DNA from: Streptomyces sp. CC0208 | GTDB lineage: Bacteria; Actinomycetota; Actinomycetes; Streptomycetales; Streptomycetaceae | NCBI RefSeq assembly: GCF_003443735.1 | Contig: NZ_CP031969.1 | Coordinates: 868,001-932,000 of the forward strand | Reading direction: 5' to 3' | Length of the DNA stretch: 64,000 bases | Shown here: positions 43,366 through 52,789 of the stretch, piece by piece | How positions within the stretch are numbered: the first letter of the stretch is position 1 | Layout of the letters: each line of letters opens with the position of its first letter | Position numbers and translations under genes: made by a program | The notes under the pieces: generated by a model | What the model saw: the letters and a program-made list of their open reading frames with translations, nothing else | Databases searched by the model: none | Told to the model about the DNA's origin: nothing

Positions 43366-44787
43366 GTGGACTGGTTCACCGCACCCGACTACTGGCTGAG
43401 CCGGCTGGTCTTCCAGCGGGCTCTGGCGGGGCTGTACTTCGTCGCGTTCCTGGCGGCGGCCCTGCAGTTCCGGGCGCTGCTCGGCGAGCGGGGGATGCTG
43501 CCGGTCCCGCGTTTCGTGGCACGGGTGCCCTTCCGGCGGGCGCCGAGCCTCTTCCACCTCCACTACTCGGACCGGTTCTTCGCCCTGTGCGCGGGGACGG
43601 GCTGCGCGGTGGCGGCGGCGCTGGCGGCGGGCCTCGACTCCCGGCTGCCGCTGTGGGGCGGGATGCTGCTGTGGCTGGTGCCGTGGCTGCTGTACCTGTC
43701 GATCGTCAACGTGGGCCAGACCTGGTACGGCTTCGGCTGGGAGTCCCTGCTGCTGGAGGTCGGCTTCCTCGCGGTGTTCCTCGGCAACGACGAAGTGGCC
43801 CCGCCGGTCGTGGTGTTGTTCCTGCTGCGCTGGGTCCTGTTCCGGGTCGAGTTCGGCGCGGGGCTCATCAAGATGCGTGGCGACGCCTGCTGGCGCAAGC
43901 TCACCTGCCTGGACCACCACCACGAGACCCAGCCGATGCCGGGTCCGCTGAGCTGGTTCTTCCACCATCTGCCGCGGCCTGTGCACCGGGTGGAGGCGGC
44001 CGCCAACCACGTCACCCAACTCGTGGTGCCCTTCCTCCTGTTCACCCCGCAGCCGATCGCCACGGCCGCCGCGTCCCTGATGATCGTGACCCAGCTGTGG
44101 CTGGTGCTCTCCGGCAACTTCGCCTGGCTGAACTGGATCACCATCGTGCTGGCGGCGTCGGCGCTGGAACTCCCGGGGGACGCGCCCGGCCTGCCCACCA
44201 CCCCGCTCTGGTACGAGGTGACGGTCCTCGCCGTCGCCGCGCTCCTCCTCGCCCTGAGCTACCACCCGGTGCGCAACATGATCTCCCGAAGCCAGATCAT
44301 GAACCGTTCCTTCGACCCGCTCCATCTCGTCAACACCTACGGCGCGTTCGGCAGCGTCAGCCGGATCCGCTACGAGGTGGTGGTCGAGGGCACCTCGGAC
44401 GACGTGCCGCGCCGGGACTCCGAGTGGAGGGAGTACGAGTTCAAGGGCAAGCCGGGTGATCCACGGCGCTGGCCGCGCCTGTTCGCGCCCTACCATCTGC
44501 GTCTGGACTGGATGATGTGGTTCGCCGCGCTGTCCCCGGCCTATGCCGGGGCGTGGTTCGGCACGATGGTCGAACGGCTCCTGGAGAACGACCCCGCCAC
44601 GCTGAGGCTGTTGCGCCGCTCCCCGTTCCCGGCGGACTCCCCGCCCCGCTTCGTCCGCGCCCGGCTGTTCCGGTACCAGTACACGACGTGGCGGGAGCTG
44701 CGAGCGACGGGAGCGTGCTGGGAACGGACGTACGTAAGGGAATATCTGCCACCGACACGGCTGACCGGGACGGTTCAGAGGCCGTAG
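43366..44787 (+). CDS. Lipase maturation factor family protein
   Basis: This 473-residue multi-pass membrane protein belongs to the LMF1/2 family. Conserved segments include FGWESLLLEVGFLAVFL, LLRWVLFRVEFGAGLIKMRGD.CWRKLTCLDHHHETQPMPGPLSWFFH, and in the C-terminal soluble part WREYEFKGKPGD, PRLFAPYHLRLDWMMWFAAL and YTTWRELRATGACW. At least seven hydrophobic segments are present. In animals LMF1 helps lipases fold in the ER; the bacterial role is unknown. The start is GTG 43366, supported by AGGAG nine bases upstream, and the long upstream open frame is antisense to other genes. Its 3' end overlaps the convergent lactonase by 13 bp. Confidence 0.9.
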   Translation: MDWFTAPDYWLSRLVFQRALAGLYFVAFLAAALQFRALLGERGMLPVPRFVARVPFRRAPSLFHLHYSDRFFALCAGTGCAVAAALAAGLDSRLPLWGGMLLWLVPWLLYLSIVNVGQTWYGFGWESLLLEVGFLAVFLGNDEVAPPVVVLFLLRWVLFRVEFGAGLIKMRGDACWRKLTCLDHHHETQPMPGPLSWFFHHLPRPVHRVEAAANHVTQLVVPFLLFTPQPIATAAASLMIVTQLWLVLSGNFAWLNWITIVLAASALELPGDAPGLPTTPLWYEVTVLAVAALLLALSYHPVRNMISRSQIMNRSFDPLHLVNTYGAFGSVSRIRYEVVVEGTSDDVPRRDSEWREYEFKGKPGDPRRWPRLFAPYHLRLDWMMWFAALSPAYAGAWFGTMVERLLENDPATLRLLRRSPFPADSPPRFVRARLFRYQYTTWRELRATGACWERTYVREYLPPTRLTGTVQRP

Positions 44788-45604
44788 ACGCGGACGGCGG
44801 TGCCCTCGAAGATCCGGCCGCCGTCGTCGGCACCGACCAACGCGCGCGCCACGTCCAGGACCTCACCGTAGGTCGCGGCCGACGTGCACACCGGCCAGTC
44901 CGAGCCGAACATGAGGCGGTCCGGGCCGAACGCGTCCAGGACGGTGTCGGTGTACGGGCGCAGGTCGTCGATCGTCCAGGCGGCCAGGTCCGCTTCGGTG
45001 ACCATGCCGGAGAGTTTGCAGACGGTGTTGGGGAGTGCGGCGAGGGCACGGACGGCCGAGGCCCAGGGTTCCAGGACGCCGGACGCGACGGGCGGCTTGC
45101 CCAAGTGGTCGAGGACGAAGGTGAGGTGGGGGAGGGAGTCGGCCGCCTTCACGCAGGCGCGCAGCTGGTGCGGAAGGACCACGAGGTCGTACACCAGGCC
45201 CCTGCGTCGGCCACTGCGGTCAGGCCCCGGCGGACGTCCGCACGCAGCAGCCACTCCGGGTCCGGCTCGCCCTGGACCTGGTGGCGGATGCCTTTGAGGT
45301 AGGAACCGCCGGGCAGTTCACACAGCCGGGCCAGCTCGTCGGCGACGTCGGGCCGGGTCAGGTCGGTCCAGCCGACCACGCCCGCGATCAGCTCGTGCCC
45401 GGCCGCGAGGGCGAGGAACTCGGGGGTCTCCTCGGGCACGGTGACCGTCTGGACGAGGACCGTGCGGTCGACTCCCGCCGCGCGGGCCAGCGGTGCGAGG
45501 TCCGCCGTCGTGAAGGTCCGTCGCAGCGGACTGCCCGGGGCGATCCAGGCCTGGTCCCGCACCGACAGGTCCCACACATGGTGGTGCGCGTCCACGACCG
45601 TCAC
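44775..45604 (-). pseudogene. L-fucono-lactonase-type amidohydrolase, frameshifted
   Basis: The reading frame from GTG 45604 encodes VTVVDAHHHVWDL (metal-binding HxH of COG3618 amidohydrolases), then VLVQTVTVPEET and GVVGWTDLTRPDVAD, up to LTAVADAG at about 45200. Homology then continues in another frame as LVYDLVVLPHQLRACVKAAD, HLTFVLDHLGKPP and MFGSDWPVCTSAATYGEV to 44775. One base is missing (or two extra) at a CCCC run (plus strand 45199-45202). The enzyme would open L-fuconolactone to L-fuconate, the second step of the pathway encoded upstream. It is the last gene of the operon (GTGA overlap with the mutarotase). It may be a real pseudogene or a sequencing error. Confidence 0.85.
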
Positions 45605-45915
45605 GGCAGCTCCCACACGACGGGCAGGCCGGCGTCGGCGCCCTCGCCGGAGTAGTCGTGCACCACGTCGAGGAGTTCGGCCATGCGCGCCTGCCAGGAG
45701 ATGTTCACCGGGAGCTTCTCCAATGCGGCGAGGAGACGGCCGTAGTCCTCGCACTCCAGGACGTGGAAGAGGTCGGTGCCGCTGCGCCAGATCGTCCAGG
45801 AGGTGGCCCCGGCGGCGCGGATCGCGTCGGTGAGTTCGGCGGGCACCTCGCGGTGGGCGGCCTCGTACTCGTCGACGCGGTCCGCGCGGACCTTGGTGTG
45901 CAGGGCCACTCTCAT
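45601..45915 (-). CDS. L-rhamnose/L-fucose mutarotase family protein
   Basis: This 104-residue protein is of the RhaM (YiiL) mutarotase family: MRVALHTKVRADRVDEYEAAHREVPAELTDAIRAAG, SWTIWRSGTDLFHVLECEDY and the active-site region WQARMAELLDVVHDY. Such enzymes interconvert alpha and beta anomers of 6-deoxy sugars and are placed in rhamnose or fucose operons. The fuconate dehydratase in the same operon suggests L-fucose (or a related 6-deoxy sugar) here. It overlaps both neighbours by 4 bp. Length is normal. Confidence 0.88.
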   Translation of the reverse strand: MRVALHTKVRADRVDEYEAAHREVPAELTDAIRAAGATSWTIWRSGTDLFHVLECEDYGRLLAALEKLPVNISWQARMAELLDVVHDYSGEGADAGLPVVWELP

Positions 45916-46883
45916 GACGGCTCCTCGGTGGTCAGGAGGCCGGTGTCGCGCAGTTCCTGCCAGAAGGCAGGGGGCACCGGCGTCGCGAACTGCTCGGCGG
46001 CGTCCCGGACTTCGGCCGCCGAGCGGGCGCCCACCAGGACGCTCGCGACGGCCGGGTGGGCGGCACAGAAGGCGAGGGCGGCGGCCCGCAGGCTGATGGC
46101 GTGCCGCTCGGCCACCTCCCGCATGCGCAGGGCTCGGTCCAGCAAATCCCCTGGAGCCTGGGCGTAGTTGTACGTCGCTCCCGGCCTCGGGTCCGCCAGC
46201 AGGCCGGAGTTGAAGGCGCCGCCGACGACCACCGACACCCCCCGCTCCACCGCGGCGGGCAGCAGTTCGGTGAGCGCGCTCTGGTCGAGCAGGGTGTAGC
46301 GCCCGGCGCACAGCACCACGTCGACGTCGGTCTCGCGGACGAAGCGGGTGAGCATCCCGGCCTGGTTCATGCCGGCGCCGATCGCCCCGACGACCCCCTC
46401 CGAGCGGAGCTTCTCCAGGGCCGGATACCCCTCGCGGAAGGCCTCTTCGGCGTGGTCGTCGGGGTCGTGCAGGTAGACGACGTCCACGCGGTCGAGACCG
46501 AGTCGTTCGAGGCTGGCTTCGAGGGTGCGTCGTACTCCGTCCGCGCTGAAGTCCCAGACGCGGCGCCGGGTGGCGGGGACCGCAAAGCCGTTGGCGAGGT
46601 CGTCGCCACCGTCCGCGGACGGCTCCAGGCGACGGCCCACCTTCGTGGAGAGCGTGTACTCGGTGCGAGGACGCTCCCGAAGGGCCTCGCCCAGCCGGCG
46701 TTCCGACAGCCCGAGGCCGTAGTGGGGGGCGGTGTCGAAGTAGCGGATGCCGCTCTGCCAGGCGGCGGTGACCGCCTCGTGGGCCTGCTCGTCGGTCACC
46801 TCCGTGAAGAGGTTGCCGATGACGGCGCCGCCGAAGGCCAGTTCGCTGACCCGGACGCCGCTGCTGCCGAGGGTGTTCTTCAC
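45912..46883 (-). CDS. Aldo/keto reductase, likely L-fucose (6-deoxy-aldose) 1-dehydrogenase
   Basis: This 323-residue AKR has the family tetrad: Asp and Tyr in YFDTAPHYG, Lys in LSTKVG and His in VVYLHDPDD. The N terminus NTLGSSGVRVSELAFGGAVIGNLF and GLGLSERRLGEAL are typical of the D-threo-aldose (L-fucose) 1-dehydrogenase group. It would oxidise L-fucose to L-fuconolactone with NAD(P)+, the first step of the non-phosphorylative pathway. The GTG start at 46883 overlaps the SDR stop. All other enzymes needed are in the same operon, which supports the substrate assignment; direct specificity cannot be read from the sequence. Confidence 0.87.
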   Translation of the reverse strand: MKNTLGSSGVRVSELAFGGAVIGNLFTEVTDEQAHEAVTAAWQSGIRYFDTAPHYGLGLSERRLGEALRERPRTEYTLSTKVGRRLEPSADGGDDLANGFAVPATRRRVWDFSADGVRRTLEASLERLGLDRVDVVYLHDPDDHAEEAFREGYPALEKLRSEGVVGAIGAGMNQAGMLTRFVRETDVDVVLCAGRYTLLDQSALTELLPAAVERGVSVVVGGAFNSGLLADPRPGATYNYAQAPGDLLDRALRMREVAERHAISLRAAALAFCAAHPAVASVLVGARSAAEVRDAAEQFATPVPPAFWQELRDTGLLTTEEPS

Positions 46884-47635
46884 TGACCCACCGGCCTCAG
46901 GCGCAGGCCCTGCATGCCGCCGTCGACGGCGAGGGAGGTGCCGGTGGTGGCGCCGGAGAGCGGGCTCGCCAGGTAGGCGATGGCGCCCGCGACCTCGTCG
47001 GCCGACACGAGGCGGCCGGTGGGCTGGCGGGCCTCCAGGGCGGCACGTTCGGCGGCCGGGTCGGGGGCCTTCTCGAGGAGTCGGCCGATCCACGGAGTGT
47101 CCGCGGTGCCGGGGTTGACGCAGTTCACGCGGATGCCCTCGCGGACGTGATCGGCGGCCATGGCGAGGGTCAGGGAGTACACCGCCCCCTTGCTCGCGCA
47201 GTACAGCGCCCGCTGCGGAAGTCCGGCGGTGGCCCCGATCGAGGAGGTGTTCACGATCGCCGCGTGCGCGGACGCGCGCAGGTGGGGCAGGGCGGCGCGG
47301 GTCACCCGGACCATGCCGACGACATTGACGTCGAGGACGCGGTGCCATTCCTCGTCGTCGTTGTCCGCGACGGTGCCCTGGGCGCCGATGCCGGCGTTGT
47401 TGACCAGCACGTCCAGCCCGCCGAGGTCGGCGGCGGCCGCGGCGACGGCCGCACGCACCGAGGCGTCGTCACGGATGTCGGCGCGGTAGGCGAGCAGGGG
47501 CTTGTCCACCGAGGACGGGTCCAGGTCGAGCACGGCGACCCGGGCGCCGCGTGCGGCGAGGAGTTCCGCGGTGGCCCGGCCGATACCGGAGGCACCGCCG
47601 GTCACCAGTGCCCTCAGGCCCTCGAAGTCGCTCAT
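46880..47635 (-). CDS. SDR dehydrogenase, likely 2-keto-3-deoxy-L-fuconate dehydrogenase
   Basis: This 251-residue classical short-chain dehydrogenase has the NAD(P)-binding glycine motif [11 protein letters not shown] (residues about 10-21), VLVNNAGIG (about 81-89) and the catalytic Ser/Tyr/Lys in NTSSIG and YCASK. The C-terminal VDGGM is typical. Asp at the end of the second strand (VAVLDLD) favours NAD+. In L-fucose operons of this type the SDR oxidises 2-keto-3-deoxy-L-fuconate to a 2,4-diketo acid. It overlaps the dehydratase upstream and the AKR downstream by 4 bp each. No hydrolase for the diketo acid is seen in the window. Confidence 0.88.
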   Translation of the reverse strand: MSDFEGLRALVTGGASGIGRATAELLAARGARVAVLDLDPSSVDKPLLAYRADIRDDASVRAAVAAAAADLGGLDVLVNNAGIGAQGTVADNDDEEWHRVLDVNVVGMVRVTRAALPHLRASAHAAIVNTSSIGATAGLPQRALYCASKGAVYSLTLAMAADHVREGIRVNCVNPGTADTPWIGRLLEKAPDPAAERAALEARQPTGRLVSADEVAGAIAYLASPLSGATTGTSLAVDGGMQGLRLRPVGQ

Positions 47636-48981
47636 GCCGCCTGCCCCTTCTTCCGTGTGTCGTCGGCGAGGTCTTCTGCCCAGAAGGCGCCGTCCGGGAA
47701 CGTGTACCGCGCGATGGACTCCGGGCGCATGGCGGCCGAGAAGCCCGGCCCGGTGGGTGCCTGGTAGTGGCCTTCCCGGATCACCACGGGATCGAGGAAG
47801 TGGTCGTGCAGATGGTCGACGTACTCGATGACCCGGTTCTCGGTCGTGCCGGTGACGGCCACATAGTCGAACATCGAGAGGTGCTGGACGAGTTCGCACA
47901 GGCCGACCCCACCCGCGTGCGGGCAGACCGGCACGCCGAACTTGGCGGCGAGCAGGAGGATGGCGAGGTTCTCGTTGACGCCGCCGACGCGGGCCGCGTC
48001 GATCTGCACGACGTCGAGTGCACCCGCCTGGAGCAGTTGCTTGAAGACGACCCGGTTCTGGACGTGCTCACCGGTGGCCACCTTCACCGGGGCGACCGCC
48101 GTGCGGATCGCCGCGTGGCCGAGGATGTCGTCGGGGCTGGTGGGCTCCTCGATCCAGTACGGGTCGAACTCGGCGAGCGCCTTGGTCCAGCGGATGGCCT
48201 CGTCTACGCCCCAGCGCTGGTTGGCGTCGATCGCCATACGGATGCCGGGGCCGACGACCTGGCGGGCGACGCGGCAGCGCCGTATGTCGTCCGCCAGATC
48301 GGCGCCGACCTTGAGCTTGATCTGCCGGAAGCCGTCGGCGACGGCCGCGACGGCGAGCCGGGTGAGCTTCTCGTCGTCGTAGCCGAGCCAGCCGGCGGAG
48401 GTGGTGTACGCCGGGTAGCCGGTCGCGAGGAGCTGCGCGACCCGCTCGTCGGCCCCCTCCCGTCCCCGGCGCAGGATGTCCAGCGCCTCCTCGGGGGTGA
48501 GCGCGTCCGTGAGGTAACGGAAGTCGATCTGCGCGACCAGCCACTCGGGGTCTGCCTCGGCGAGCAGCCGCCACAGCGGCTTGTCCGCGCGTTTGGCGGC
48601 CAGGTCCCACACGGCGTTCACGACCGCGCCGATCGCCATGTGCATCACGCCCTTCTCGGGGCCGAGCCAGCGCAGCTGGCTGTCGCCGATCAGGTCGCGG
48701 TTCAACGTCCCAGGGTCCGCGCACAGTTCGTCCACGGACCGTCCCACCACATGCCCGCGCAGCGCCTCGATCGCGGCGACCTGGACCTCGTTGCCCCGCC
48801 CGATGGTGAAGGTGAAACCGTGCCCCTCGTACCCGTCGGCCGCGTCCGTGCGCAGCACCACGTAGGCCGCCGAGTAGTCGGGGTCCGGGTTCATCGCGTC
48901 GGAGCCGTCGAGCTCGCGCGAGGTGGGGAAGCGGATGTCGTAGGTGTCTACCGCGGTGACACGGGCGGGGGTCGAGGACAC
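47632..48981 (-). CDS. L-fuconate dehydratase (enolase superfamily)
   Basis: This 449-residue enolase-superfamily enzyme starts [36 protein letters not shown], a segment specific to L-fuconate dehydratases. The barrel shows the K-x-K catalytic pair in QIKLKVGAD and the metal ligands Asp in DANQRWG, Glu in IEEPTSPDD and Glu in ATGEHVQN. The active-site His follows in CPHAGGVGL. It dehydrates L-fuconate to 2-keto-3-deoxy-L-fuconate. The GTG at 48981 lies 35 bp behind the permease stop, so it belongs to the transporter operon. It is the best indicator that this operon is for L-fucose. Confidence 0.93.
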   Translation of the reverse strand: MSSTPARVTAVDTYDIRFPTSRELDGSDAMNPDPDYSAAYVVLRTDAADGYEGHGFTFTIGRGNEVQVAAIEALRGHVVGRSVDELCADPGTLNRDLIGDSQLRWLGPEKGVMHMAIGAVVNAVWDLAAKRADKPLWRLLAEADPEWLVAQIDFRYLTDALTPEEALDILRRGREGADERVAQLLATGYPAYTTSAGWLGYDDEKLTRLAVAAVADGFRQIKLKVGADLADDIRRCRVARQVVGPGIRMAIDANQRWGVDEAIRWTKALAEFDPYWIEEPTSPDDILGHAAIRTAVAPVKVATGEHVQNRVVFKQLLQAGALDVVQIDAARVGGVNENLAILLLAAKFGVPVCPHAGGVGLCELVQHLSMFDYVAVTGTTENRVIEYVDHLHDHFLDPVVIREGHYQAPTGPGFSAAMRPESIARYTFPDGAFWAEDLADDTRKKGQAA

Positions 48982-49016
48982 GGAAGGCCTTTCGGTAGGG
49001 GACGGGGCGGGCGGGT

Positions 49017-50042
49017 TCAGTCCTGCGCCCGCCCCGTCGTGACACGGGCGATCATGAGGGCGACCAGGATGATTCCGCCGTAGATGGCCTGGATCCAGAA
49101 GGACGGCACCTGGGCGAGCGTCAGCAGGTTCTGTACGACGCCCAGCAGCAGGACGCCGGTCAGGGCGCCGAACATGGTGCCCTTGCCGCCGTCGAGGCTG
49201 ATGCCGCCGATGACCGCCGCCGCGAACACCGTGAAGATCATGTTCTGGCCCTGGTTGGCACTGATCGCGCCGACGTATCCGGTCTGCATGATGCCGCCGA
49301 CCGAGGCGAGGACACCGGCGACGACGAACACGCCGAGCATCACGCGTTCGACGCGGATGCCGGCGGCGCGGGCCGCGTCGGCGTTGCCGCCGATGGCGTA
49401 CAGGGAGCGGCCGACGCGGTGGTACTTGAGCACGAAGCCGGTGACGGCGAAGGCGACCGCGGCCAGCCACACGGACATCGGGATGTTCAGGAAGGTCGTG
49501 GTGGCCAGGGAGTAGAAGCTGTCCGGCATACCGAAGAGGGTCTTGCCCTTGGTGGCGCCGACGAGCAGTCCGCGCAGCACGATCAGCATCGCGAGCGTCA
49601 CGATGAACGCGTTGAGCTTGAACCTCACGACCAGGACGCCGTTGAAGGCACCGACCACCGCGCCGACCACGAGGACCGCCGGCAGGGCGAGCGCGGCCGG
49701 GAGTTCGGTGCCCCAGCCGGACTGGGCGGCGGGCAGGACAAGGAGGGCTCCCACGGCGGGCGCGATGCCGACGACCGACTCCAGGGAGAGGTCGAACTTG
49801 CCGGTGATCAGGACGAGCGACTCGGCCAGCACCACCATCGCGAGGGCGGCCGAGGCGCCGAGGATGGAGATCAGGTTGCGCTCGGTGAGGAACGAGTCGT
49901 TGACGAACGCGCCAAGCACCATGAGCAGCAACAGGGCAGGGACGAGGGCGAGTTCGCGGGCGCGGCGCAGCAGGACCGTCCGGGCCGCCCGCGCCTCGGG
50001 CACCCGCGCCTGCTTCACGGGCGGAGCCTGGGTGTCAGCCAT
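49017..50042 (-). CDS. Ribose-type sugar ABC transporter permease
   Basis: This 341-residue permease has about nine to ten hydrophobic helices and the RbsC-family motif: [50 protein letters not shown] and [21 protein letters not shown], which is the cytoplasmic loop contacting the ATPase. [29 protein letters not shown] follows. It works with the ATPase at 50035 and the binding protein at 51525 as a CUT2 importer. The start overlaps the ATPase stop by 8 bp. The downstream genes indicate a 6-deoxy sugar, probably L-fucose, as substrate. Confidence 0.92.
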   Translation of the reverse strand: MADTQAPPVKQARVPEARAARTVLLRRARELALVPALLLLMVLGAFVNDSFLTERNLISILGASAALAMVVLAESLVLITGKFDLSLESVVGIAPAVGALLVLPAAQSGWGTELPAALALPAVLVVGAVVGAFNGVLVVRFKLNAFIVTLAMLIVLRGLLVGATKGKTLFGMPDSFYSLATTTFLNIPMSVWLAAVAFAVTGFVLKYHRVGRSLYAIGGNADAARAAGIRVERVMLGVFVVAGVLASVGGIMQTGYVGAISANQGQNMIFTVFAAAVIGGISLDGGKGTMFGALTGVLLLGVVQNLLTLAQVPSFWIQAIYGGIILVALMIARVTTGRAQD

Positions 50043-51528
50043 GGTGGTCCACTCCTTCGATGGAGGCGATCAGCTCGTGGTCGCGCCAGCCGGCCGGGTG
50101 CTCGGCGACCACGCGGCCGTGGAAGAGGACGAGGACGCGGTCGCAGCGGCGCAGGTCGTCGAGTTCGTCGGAGACGACGAGGACCGCGGTGCCGTCCTCG
50201 CGGGCGGTGTCCACGCGGGAGAGCAGGGACTCCTTGGACTTCACGTCGACGCCCGCGGTGGGGTTGATGAGGACCAGCAGGCGGGGGTCGGAGGCGAGCG
50301 CGCGGGCCATCACGACCTTCTGCGCGTTGCCTCCGGAGAGGTCGGAGACGGGCTGGTCGGGGCCCTCGGTGTGGATGTCGAGGCGGTCGATCAGCTCGGT
50401 GGCGAAGCCGCGTTTGCGGTCGGTGCCGACGAATCCGTGGCGGCCGAGCCGGTCCAGGACGCTGAGGGTGGCGTTGTCGCCGATGGTCATGCCGAAGACC
50501 AGGCCCTGGGCATGCCGGTCGCGCGGCACGAAGCCGACGCCCGCCTTGAGACTGGCCTGTACGTCGCCGAACGGCAGGGGCCTGCCGTCGAGCCGGGCCG
50601 TGCCGCTCGTCGGGGTGTGCAGTCCCGTGAACGTCTCGGCGAGCTCGATCTTGCCGCTGCCGCTGATGCCGGCGAGTCCGACGACCTCACCGCGGCGCAC
50701 GGTGAGGTCGACGTCCTCGTAGGCGTCGGAGGTGAGGCCGCGGGCGTCGAGGAGGACGGGCGCGGTGTCCCCGACCTCCCTGAGCTGTACGGCCTGTTCG
50801 GCGACGGTCTCGCCGGCCATGGCCTCGATCAGGGCGGCCCGGGGCATGTCGGCGACCGGGGCCGTGGTGATCCAGCGGGCGTCCCTGAGGACTGTCACCG
50901 TCTGGCACACCTCGTACACCTCCTGGAGGTGGTGCGAGATGAACAGGAAGGTGACACCGGAGTCCTGGAGCGAGCGCATCCTGCTGAAGAGCCGCTCGAT
51001 CTCTCGCTTGTCGAGCTGAGCGGTCGGTTCGTCGAGGACGATGAAGCGGGCGCCGAAGCTCAACGCCCTTGCGATCTCCACCATTTGGCGGTCCTCGACC
51101 TTGAGGTCGGCGGTGCGCGCCTCCGGGTCGACGCTCACGTCCCAGGTGTCGAGGAGTTCGGCGGCCTCCTTCTGCAGCCTGCGCCAGCTGATGAAGCCCC
51201 GTTTCAAGGGCTGCCGGTTGATGAAGAGGTTCTCGGCGACCGTCAACTCGGGTACGACGGTGGGCTTCTGGTAGACGCAGGCGACCTTGCCGCGCCAGGC
51301 GTCCCGGTCGGTGAGCGGGGGCGCCGGCTCGCCGTCGAAGCGGACGGTGCCCTCGTCGGGGGCCTGGAGGCCGGTGAGAACGGTGACGAGGGTGGACTTG
51401 CCCGCGCCGTTGCGCCCGACGAGCGCGTGCGACTCACCGGGCAGGACGGTGAGGCGGCCGTCGGCGAGGGCGGTCGTGGGACCGTACCGCTTGACGATCC
51501 CCTGGGCTTCAACCAGTGGGGTGCTCAT
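50035..51528 (-). CDS. Ribose-type sugar ABC transporter ATPase (two nucleotide-binding domains)
   Basis: This 497-residue RbsA/AraG-type protein has two fused ABC domains. The first has Walker A GRNGAGKST (residues about 38-46), a signature-like KVEDRQMVEIARAL and Walker B FIVLDEPTAQLD. The second has GISGSGKIE in place of a perfect Walker A (Ile where Ser/Thr is usual), LSGGNAQKVVMARAL and LLVLINPTAGVD, in which Asn replaces the catalytic-type Glu. A weakened second site is normal for this family. It energises the permease encoded next to it. Its start overlaps the stop of the binding-protein gene (ATGA). Confidence 0.93.
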   Translation of the reverse strand: MSTPLVEAQGIVKRYGPTTALADGRLTVLPGESHALVGRNGAGKSTLVTVLTGLQAPDEGTVRFDGEPAPPLTDRDAWRGKVACVYQKPTVVPELTVAENLFINRQPLKRGFISWRRLQKEAAELLDTWDVSVDPEARTADLKVEDRQMVEIARALSFGARFIVLDEPTAQLDKREIERLFSRMRSLQDSGVTFLFISHHLQEVYEVCQTVTVLRDARWITTAPVADMPRAALIEAMAGETVAEQAVQLREVGDTAPVLLDARGLTSDAYEDVDLTVRRGEVVGLAGISGSGKIELAETFTGLHTPTSGTARLDGRPLPFGDVQASLKAGVGFVPRDRHAQGLVFGMTIGDNATLSVLDRLGRHGFVGTDRKRGFATELIDRLDIHTEGPDQPVSDLSGGNAQKVVMARALASDPRLLVLINPTAGVDVKSKESLLSRVDTAREDGTAVLVVSDELDDLRRCDRVLVLFHGRVVAEHPAGWRDHELIASIEGVDHHG

Positions 51529-52598
51529 TTGACCGTGTTGCCCCACAGCTTGGGGTCGTCGACGTTGTCCTTGGTGACCAGGGGCGCGGGCAGCTGGTCC
51601 TCCAGGATGCCGCTCGACAGCTTGACGATCGTCGAGTCGTGGTCCGTCGGGCCGGGCTTGAAGGTCTTCCCCTCCATCGCCGCCTTGATGTAGTACATGC
51701 CGTACTTGGCGTACAGGTCGGCGGGCTGGGAGACGGTGGCGTCGATCTCGCCCTTGCGGATGGCGTCGTACTCCTGCGGGATGCCGTCGTTGGAGACGAT
51801 CCTGATGTGGCCCGCCTGCCCGGCCTTCTTCAGCATCCCCTTGGACTTCAGGGTCTGCAGGGTCGGCGCGAGGTAGACGCCGCCGGCCTGCATGTAGATG
51901 CCCTTGAGGTCGGGGTTGGCGTTCAGGAGGGTGCCCAGCTGCGAGGCGGCCGTGTCGGACTCCCACTTGGCGGGGATCTCCAGCACCTTCAGCTTCGGGA
52001 AGTTCTTCTTCACGCAGGCCCGGAAGGCCTCGGAGCGGTCGCGGCCGTTGACGGAGGCCAGGTCGCCCATGATCTGCACGACCTTGCCGGAGGGGATCTG
52101 CTCCCCGAGGTACTGGCAGGCCTTCTCGCCGTACGACACGTTGTTGGCCCGTACGACCATGGCGACCTTGCCCTTGTCGGGGGCCACGTCGACGGCGACG
52201 ACCGGGACGCCCTTGCGTTCGGCCTGGTCGAGGCCGGCCTCGATGGCGGCGCTGTCCAGCGGGGCGACGACCAGGCCCTTGACGCCCTGGTTGAGCTCGT
52301 TGTTGATGTCGGTGATCTGCTGGGAGGGGTCGCTGTTGGAGTTGACCGTCTTCAGCGCCTCCACCCCCTCGGACTTGGCCATCTTGGGCACGTAGTCGTT
52401 GTACGACTGCCAGAAGGGGGAGGTCAGCAGCGGCAGGATGACGCCCACCTTGCCGGTCCCGTCGCCTCCCGCGCTTCCGGCGCTGCCGGTGTCCTTGGTG
52501 CTGCCGCACGCGGCGAGCACGAGCGAGGCGCTCGCGGCCGCGGCGACCGCGCCGATGATCCGAATCCTGTTCCGCTTCCCCACTGTCCTGCCGGGCAT
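51525..52598 (-). CDS. Sugar-binding lipoprotein of the ribose-type ABC transporter
   Basis: This 357-residue periplasmic-binding-protein-1-like lipoprotein has a signal peptide with lipobox LVLAAC (Cys31), a Gly/Ser linker, and the type 1 fold starting VGVILPLLTSPFWQSYNDYV. Ligand-site stretches are DINNELNQGVKGLVVAPLDSAAIEAGLDQAERKGVPVVAVD and IVSNDGIPQEYDAIRKGEIDATVSQP. It captures the sugar outside the cell and hands it to the permease. It is the first gene of the operon; the divergent FadR-type regulator and its operators lie within 191 bp upstream. Confidence 0.93.
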   Translation of the reverse strand: MPGRTVGKRNRIRIIGAVAAAASASLVLAACGSTKDTGSAGSAGGDGTGKVGVILPLLTSPFWQSYNDYVPKMAKSEGVEALKTVNSNSDPSQQITDINNELNQGVKGLVVAPLDSAAIEAGLDQAERKGVPVVAVDVAPDKGKVAMVVRANNVSYGEKACQYLGEQIPSGKVVQIMGDLASVNGRDRSEAFRACVKKNFPKLKVLEIPAKWESDTAASQLGTLLNANPDLKGIYMQAGGVYLAPTLQTLKSKGMLKKAGQAGHIRIVSNDGIPQEYDAIRKGEIDATVSQPADLYAKYGMYYIKAAMEGKTFKPGPTDHDSTIVKLSSGILEDQLPAPLVTKDNVDDPKLWGNTVK

Positions 52599-52669
52599 CT
52601 GGCGGCTCCTCGTTGAGCGTGTCGAGCGTGGACGAGCACAAGCGCGTTCGAGCAGATGACGGCATACTT

Positions 52670-52682
52670 ATCAGACCACTCG
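52670..52682. promoter_or_regulatory. Imperfect second operator for the FadR-type regulator
   Basis: On the minus strand this reads AGTGGTCTGATAA, matching the left half (GTGGTC) of the perfect palindrome at 52731 and part of its right half. It is about 75 bp upstream of the binding-protein gene, where it could control that promoter. It is supported only by similarity to the other site. Confidence 0.45.
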
Positions 52683-52730
52683 CCCTCGGCAACACCCTCC
52701 GGCGGCGGTTTTCCCCGTCTTTTGGCCATA

Positions 52731-52743
52731 GTGGTCCGACCAC
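52731..52743. promoter_or_regulatory. GntR/FadR-type operator (perfect palindrome)
   Basis: GTGGTCCGACCAC is a perfect 6-bp inverted repeat around one base, containing the TGGTC-N-GACCA core known for FadR-subfamily GntR regulators. It lies 47 bp upstream of the regulator's start and in the divergent region to the ABC operon, so it should serve both. Confidence 0.8.
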
Positions 52744-52789
52744 ATCGACGATTAGACTGCGGCGCACCCGGGTGATGTGGAGGAATGGC

